From contig RXOD01005221.1 of the NCBI GenBank assembly GCA_005223375.1, forward strand, positions 1 through 15,264: a stretch of DNA of 15,264 nt, read 5' to 3'. Source of the stretch: Amoebophrya sp. AT5.2 (taxonomy: Eukaryota; Sar; Dinophyceae; Syndiniales; Amoebophryaceae). The notes beneath the pieces are model-generated. The model was not told where the DNA came from, made no database searches, and saw only the letters and a list, made by a program, of their open reading frames with translations. Positions within the stretch are counted from its first letter, which is position 1. Each line of letters opens with the position of its first letter. Positions 9,789 to 15,264 of this stretch are shown here, piece by piece. Made by a program: the position numbers and the translations under genes.

Positions 9789-11330
9789 TCATTCCACCTC
9801 CGCCGCCGCGTCCCGCTGCTGGTTCTGTGCGCCACCACCGCCATCCATAGTGCCGATGTCCTCAACGTCAACCTTTTCGTTAAGTTCATGGATGCTCTTC
9901 TGAAGCGCCCGCGATTCCTCCTCGATTTCGGCGATACGCAAAGACATCGCTTCCGCGTCGACTATCAGGCTCCCGTCATTCGGTTGATATTTCCGCACGC
10001 TGTCGGCCAGAAGGCTCGCTAGTACGGTCACGTTATCCCCAGGTCGCGACTTTCGATTTCTTGCCCCTGCTGGGGAATGGTGCGAATCTAAATCTACTCC
10101 GTCCGCCAAGCCGAGAAGACGCTGCCCCGCGGCGGCCGGGAGCAGTCGCGGATTTATGCGCTCGTAAGGACGCTCGCTCTCCAAAACTGCACGCGCTTCG
10201 TCGAACCCCTCACGGCGGCTCGGACTCGTCCGCGACGGTGAAAACAGGTCTGGCGATAAGTTCGGTTGCAGATATTCCGGATGGACACGCCAACTTATCC
10301 GCAGCTGCAATACAAAACTGTATACTCAACTTGCTTCTTAACAAGGTAAGGCGGCATATCACCAGCGAACGGAACAAGTTCAATGAATTTATTCCGCGGC
10401 CTCAAGTCAGTTTCTCGAGGTAGTAAATATACCCCGCTTCGCGTTGTACGTCTCCCCGGCCTGGGACCACAGATTTTGCAACTTCTGATTGTATTCGCCG
10501 ACCAGAGCATCAGTACTAGGACGCGGACCGGCTTCCTCCGTTTGTTTTTCCCTCATGTAGTTCTCGTTCTCGACGAGGAGGTCCTCAATTTTGTCAGACA
10601 ATCTCCTGCGCACCGCTGGCTCACCAGCGGCAATTTCACTCTTGAGGAAAGTCGGGTGCTCATCGTCTCCGGCGCCTACGATGTCACCGCCAGGCGTCGA
10701 TACCAGCACCGTCGAAGGTTCCGTCGCAGATGAGAATGTTGGGTGCAGTTTGATCTTCATGTTGTTCGGAGGTGGTGGCGGCTGTAAGTTTCGCGGACTA
10801 CTTTTCTTCGGCGACGCTGATTGCAGTAGGCCGTACAGTGGCGAGAGCGCAGAATACGTCCCGCCGGTGGTTCGCGCGGCAACCGGCGATGTCTCAGTCT
10901 CATCAAACACCTTGCGGGGCGAAGCGCTTCTTGACGAGCTCGCAGGAGCCGCTGCTTGCAGTAGTGGTGGAGGTTGCGGCTGGGTCCTGGTGCTTTGCCC
11001 ATTGTTCTCCCACCGCTTGTCCACCATTCCCCCGGGCGTGAATCGCAACGCGGTCCCGTCCAACCGCTTCGCAACTTCGGGAAAGATCGGCTTTGTACTG
11101 TTTGGGACAGATTGCACCGACCCCGTCGCCTCGTGTTGAAGGCCTTCGGGAACGAATTCCGGGTACCGCTCGGCCGTGAAATCACGCACACGCATCTCGT
11201 CGAAGGGCAGCACATTGTGGAGCAGCCCCTCGATTTCGTCTGACAGCTGCGGGAGCGATCGCGCATCCACACCGTACAGCTGCTCGCGAATGCGGTCGTG
11301 AATCTCCAGAGCGGTCCACTGGTCGACCAT
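9789..11330 (-). CDS. hypothetical protein with S/T-P sites and C-terminal coiled coil (junction unresolved)
   Basis: The 5' part runs from ATG 11330 (preceded in frame by a TGA, so the start is firm) to about 10433. The 3' part runs from about 10304 to TGA at 9789-9791. Residues 1-70 look folded (MVDQWTALEIHDRIREQLYG). Residues 110-190 are disordered, with proline runs and S-P sites including SPRK and SPKK, which fit the CDK consensus S-P-x-K/R. The motif LSDEIEGLL at 29-37 recurs as LSDKIEDLL at 244-252. The 3' part holds a probable coiled coil (LRIAEIEEESRALQKSIHEL) and a Gly/Gln/Ala tail. The strongest donor (GTATAT at 10432) and acceptor (TTGCAG ending at 10305) do not keep the phase, so the real junction differs or there is an extra small intron or a sequence error. 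Family unknown; a cytoskeletal or cell-cycle scaffold is only a guess. Confidence 0.65.
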
Positions 11331-12152
11331 GCTTACGCAGCACCAGGAGGTTCACGGTGAAGGTGAACTCGCCGCTGCGACCGCAGCTACAACTAAACTG
11401 CAACTTAGCTCGCTGTAGGTGTAGGAGCGTAGCAAGTATTAATAGCTCCTGTGCGTCGTGCCCGTGCCCGTGCGCGTCAGTGACAGTGCGCTGCAATAAT
11501 TTGGTTTTGGACTCACATGATTCCTCTTGCTCGTCCTTTTTTTTGTGTGCCCGTTTCTCGCAGATTCTCCTCGACGACACTATTCATGTTGACGCAGAAA
11601 CTCCACGACACTCTGCATAGCAGCTTTATCGGTCGGCGCTGCTTCTACTCAGAGGGCTAGTATAAGCATGGAAGACAGAGTTATGTCGAGGTCGAAATCG
11701 AAACACGACACCGTTTGCTCATCTAAAGACGCTCAGGTTCTTCCGCGCATGTCGTGGAAGAGCATCCATGCTCATGATGTGACTCATTGATATCGCTGAC
11801 TGAGCTTCTTGTTCTTCGGGCGAGGTGGACGGAATCCCATGTTGAACGCGACTCGATTCTCCGCGCGAAAATGCAGCATCTTTGTCCAAGAACCAAGAGG
11901 TGAAGCTCTAGATACAGGCTGTGGAAAATGCCTGTAGCTGCAGCTCCTCGATTTATTTTTTTACAAACATGTTGTGGTCATAAACTCCGCCTTGTCGTGG
12001 TCTCGGATTGACGAATCGAAAATGACGAAGGACAAGGAGCGAGGTGAGTAACTAAGCGTAAGCGTCAAGAACCGCGTAGTAGTTTTGTTCAACAAAAACA
12101 TCAATGCCACCCATTGTCGCTTTTTTTTAAGAACAGGGACTTGACCGCGCGG
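11331..12152. other. intergenic, no gene recognised
   Basis: About 820 bp between the stop at 12153 and the start at 11330. A minus-strand frame overlaps part of it (11182-11580) but reads against the better-supported coding frame. It should hold the promoter of the 11330 gene and the 3' end of the gene above it. I saw no repeat or RNA gene. Confidence 0.45.
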
Positions 12153-14044
12153 TTACGAAACGTGGTAGGTGAATGCGCGTGCACCGCGCACCCGTTGGTG
12201 CGCTGCGTCGTGGCTCTGCGCCGCGATGTGCCGCGTTCGTCGCTCCCTTCTCCCGGGGAGCAGATCCAGCGGCAGCTCTTTTACGCTGTCTTCGGAGAAC
12301 ATGACGTCGCGCAGCCGCTTGGCCGAACTCGGACGCGAGGACGCTGGTCGGGGAGAGAGCTGCGTCCGTAGGGTGACGTCCTGAAGTTCGTCCATACCAA
12401 AGCCGATATCTTCGTCAGTGAAAGCGTGCGGACGCGGGCGCTGTCGGCTGCGAGGTGAAAGGCCGTCCTGTGTCGTTGCGGTGAGAATCGCGACGTAATT
12501 TACCCGTTGCGTGACGGCTACACGATTTGATTTCCGTTGATTTGCAATCATGGCCATGGCGACATTTGGATTTTCTAATCTAGTAATTTTATATTCGATC
12601 CCGATCCGTATTTCGAGTGGTGCTTATGTTAAATAGCCACTGCATCGTACTCTCTCGGCTTTCTTTATCACCGTTTGCAGCTTGTCCGCCATGGTTTCGG
12701 TATCTGTCTCGGCGCTAGATGATCCCAGGCCCGCCTCAACTCCGTCTAGCGCGTGGAGGTTCGACTCCACCTCGGACATAACGGTCGCGATGGGCTGCGA
12801 TGCAAAATCCTTCAAACGGAACGGCTCGTGCGGTCCTCGCCGCCGATCACCACTAGGCGCCGTTCTCGGACGCTGCGGGGGATCAAAGCCAAATGCAGCT
12901 GCCTGCGATCCTACTGCACCATGCTCAGCACCACGATGTCCCGCTGCCGCGATGCGACCGCCTGCTCTGCTGGCAGCTGGAGCAGCTGCACCGCTGCTTG
13001 AGCTCCCGGAATCAGCGTCGAATTGCGAAAATGGATGGTTCAGCTTCAGCGAGGTGCCTGCACCTGTCGCTGGCGAGAGCTTTCCGCGGGCGGTGGCGAG
13101 CGCATCCAGATAAGTAGCGGTGTAAGCAGCATTCATCCAACTCTGGTCGGTAGAAGTTGCGGCCGCACCCCGCCCACAGGATCGTGGGTGTCCTCTTCCG
13201 CCGGGAACTACACGCGCACTGAGTGGCGCGCGCCGTGCACGGGTAGTTGAAGTTGTACTCGAAGACGCGGTGCCCGTGGCGGGGTTTGGTGGCCGCGGCG
13301 GGCGTCCGACGGTAGTAGTCATGCTCATCGGCGTGAACGTAGAAGATGACAGGCCAGACCTGGGAAATGAGCAATGACTTTTTTTAGGGAGATCAAAATT
13401 TAATTTAGTTCTCAAGAGAGAGAGAGAGCGAGTTGTAGAGGAGCAGAGCATCAACTGGAATTTCAATATGCACCTTGTCTTTACTCGCGATGGTGGACCG
13501 AAGGTGTTCCATACGCTCGCCGCCCCGAATGGACGGGTCGCTTTTGGCTTTCGCTTCGTCTCTCCGCCGAGCACGGGCCGTGCCGAGAGCAACGGTCGCG
13601 CAGACGCTTTTTTCTTCGGCGTTGCACGGCGGCTGCGGCGCGATATCGTTGAGTCGTCGTAAAACGATCGAGCGGACAACGACCCTGATCGACCGCCGAC
13701 GAGAAGACGGCCCCCTGATCGGTGTGGTGGATATTTGCGGGGTAGCTGTCTGTGCGAGGCCGCGCCAGCAGGGTAGGGCTACTCATCCGCCTTTGTAACC
13801 GTGATCGCGATGAAGATACTTATCTCACAGCGCCTTTTCGTATTGCATAAGTACCTCCGCTTTTGCTTCCCACGGCACTGCCAGTGCTGGCTGTTTTCCC
13901 CGCTTGTGTCAGGGTCGTGGGGAAGCCTTCGTTGCGGTCAACAAATTTCGCGATGTATTGGAGCGCCGGTAAATCGAGGTTCTGGAGCTGGTTGCGATAA
14001 CGCAACACCACCGATTGCAAGCCAACCACCGCCAGATTTTTCAT
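12153..14044 (-). CDS. hypothetical basic low-complexity protein, five-exon model
   Basis: Proposed exons are 14044-13855, 13684-13485, 13359-13241, 13140-12651 and 12467-12153, giving about 437 residues and a TAA stop. Intron 1 is GTACTT...GATCAG (phase 1), intron 2 GTAAAG...TTCCCAG (phase 0), intron 4 GTACGA...ACACAG (phase 0). Intron 3 (about 13141-13240) is the least certain: the protein frame must change there, but the sites are weak. Exon 1 has a helical, conserved-looking part (MKNLAVVGLQSVVLRYRNQL, then QNLDLPALQYIAKFVD). Exon 2 is Arg/Lys/Ser-rich, exon 3 aromatic-rich (VWPVIFYVHADEHDYY), exon 4 Ala/Ser/Gly-rich with a helical end (MADKLQTVIKKAER), and exon 5 acidic then basic (FTDEDIGFGMDELQDV). 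The frame extends upstream of ATG 14044 (SFLWTFDRVEWSTV) to a CTCCAG acceptor ending at 14085, so earlier exons may exist. No family is recognised. Confidence 0.58.
13415..13428 (+). repeat. (AG)7 microsatellite inside intron 2 of the 12153-14044 gene
   Basis: Seven AG units on the plus strand, read as a CT run on the transcript strand 55 nt before the TTCCCAG acceptor at 13360. It can serve as an extended polypyrimidine stretch for that intron, which supports reading 13360-13484 as intron rather than exon. Confidence 0.8.
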
Positions 14045-14084
14045 AACCGTGCTCCATTCCACTCGATCGAACGTCCAAAGAAAG

Positions 14085-15264
14085 CTGGAGTAACAAAATC
14101 AATTGCATTCGTTCGCTAGTAGTATCACGATCACGTTGCAAAATTATAGTGGGATGGTCTGGCGGTTTTTACAATTTACAAAAACGAGCTGACAAACTAA
14201 AAAACGAAAAGGAGAAATAGAATACTACGGGCTACGGGCTACGAACAAGATAAGAAACAAAGCGAGCAACGAGGTGAGAAAAGAAAGAAAAAGGAAGGAA
14301 CAGGCTGACGAATTGGAAAGCTTTATAGTTTTGGAGGGGGTGCGAACTGGCTGCAAGTCATGAATATACACACGCAACGAACGGACAGCATTGAAAGCCT
14401 GAGAGGTTGCAGGGGCTTACGAACTGACAGCCGCGCGGTGGTTTTAAAATTTCACACCTTACGAACAGACTGAGAGGCAGCAATATACATCGGAACGGAT
14501 TACGAGCCACAAGCTGAGAACTGCAAAACTCTGGCGAGGCACGTCACGCCGACTAGCTCCGCCCGGGATTGAGATTCTCGGGCGGCCACGATCTCAGCCC
14601 AGAGCCCATGCACACTAGCACCAAGGGAGACGGAGACGGCGACCAGAACAACACAGCAGGGGGACCGCAACAAACGCAAAGGCAAGAACGGCAAAGGAAG
14701 CACGAATATCGGCGACGTACTTGAGGCACGTCCTCGCTGAGGTTTTGGCTTCGGGCTTGTTACTATTACTAAGGTACACGCACAAGCTGAGGGCGACCCT
14801 AGATCTCCACGGAGATAACCAAGGAGCAGCCAAATAGGCTTCGAATCTAGAAACCCAAAGGCGCCAGCCAGATACTTCAACCAGAAGCGCACTGGTGCCC
14901 GACTTAACGGAAAAACAGACGACCACGCTAGTGGTTCAACCGTCCGACCAACATGATGAAGGCCGACGGCCTGCCGCAAATTCTTTGACGATCGAAATTA
15001 AACAACTTCCGAAAGACCTATAGACAACGCCAGCCGATTGCGTCTAGCGTCAAGCTATCAACCCACTCCCATCGCAGCCAGGCGCATCCAATCCAGGTGA
15101 AAACGAAAGAAGGCACGAAAGACAAAGAAGGAAACGGAGGAAGAAAGAAAATACCGCATGGGTGCACACGGGTGAATAAAAACACACACTCCCCACAGGT
15201 TGAATGGCGGTGAGTGCGGTTCGGTCCCATGGTCCCATCACGCTGCTGCCCCTGCTTCCCCCCC
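14085..15264. other. purine-rich region without a recognised gene
   Basis: The plus strand from about 14160 to 14340 and again from 15100 to 15160 is dominated by A and G with many gaaa/aagaa words. Elements like ttacgaac recur irregularly around 14239, 14418 and 14460. The minus strand is correspondingly pyrimidine-rich, and its open frames at 14500-14979 and 15018-15241 are hydrophobic or leucine-rich only because of that composition. It may contain the leader or upstream exons of the gene that starts at or above 14044. Confidence 0.4.
14225..14243 (+). repeat. short tandem heptamer ctacggg (2.7 copies)
   Basis: Two complete copies of ctacggg are followed by a partial ctacg. It lies in the purine-rich tract upstream of the 14044 gene. 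It is too short to be a telomeric array and its unit is not a known telomere repeat. Confidence 0.8.

Noticed and set aside
12753..12770. tRNA-like T-arm (gtggag gttcga ctccac)
   Set aside because: Six-base loop instead of seven, no acceptor, D or anticodon arms around it, and it lies inside the exon encoding SNLHALDGVEAG.
14500..14979. 159-codon minus-strand open frame, hydrophobic
   Set aside because: Its leucine and valine content follows from the pyrimidine-rich strand; no domain, good start context or neighbouring exon supports it.

Overview
This window looks like nuclear DNA from a protist-grade eukaryote. The decisive evidence is a complete, intron-containing gene for the large-subunit ribosomal protein eL14 (RPL14) at 7742-8659 on the minus strand. 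Its three exons join in frame at GT...CAG introns into a 138-residue protein. There are no operons, Shine-Dalgarno sites or bacterial gene families. The style is compatible with an alveolate such as a dinoflagellate relative: strictly one-directional genes, GC-rich codons, low-complexity linkers and no TATA boxes that I could see. The lineage is an inference from general style only.

All five loci I can support are on the minus strand, so transcription runs from high to low coordinates. (1) 14044 to 12153: a five-exon gene for an unrecognised basic, low-complexity protein of about 437 residues. (2) 11330 to 9789: a two-part gene for an unrecognised protein with proline-rich linkers, S/T-P sites and a C-terminal coiled coil; the exon junction is unresolved. 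(3) 8659 to 7742: eL14. (4) 5062 to 1671: a three-exon gene for a 1061-residue predicted type I membrane protein. It has a signal peptide, a large lumenal or extracellular part with four cysteine-framed beta-type modules, one transmembrane helix and a 25-residue tail. I cannot assign it to a known family. (5) 1120 to about 440: a weakly supported gene of unknown product.

Among the seven introns I can place with consistent phase, all end in CAG and four begin with GTAC, which is an unusual donor preference. The gene-free stretches are 1-360, 1121-1670, 5063-7741, 8660-9788, 11331-12152 and 14085-15264. They are mostly featureless. The exceptions are a 98% identical 183-bp direct duplication (6785-6967 and 7020-7202), a perfect 14-bp hairpin (5644-5680), and a purine-rich tract with a tandem heptamer (14225-14243).

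I found no sign of a mobile-element protein, CRISPR array, tRNA or rRNA. Nothing indicates that the five genes act in one pathway. The most novel candidate is the cysteine-module membrane protein.
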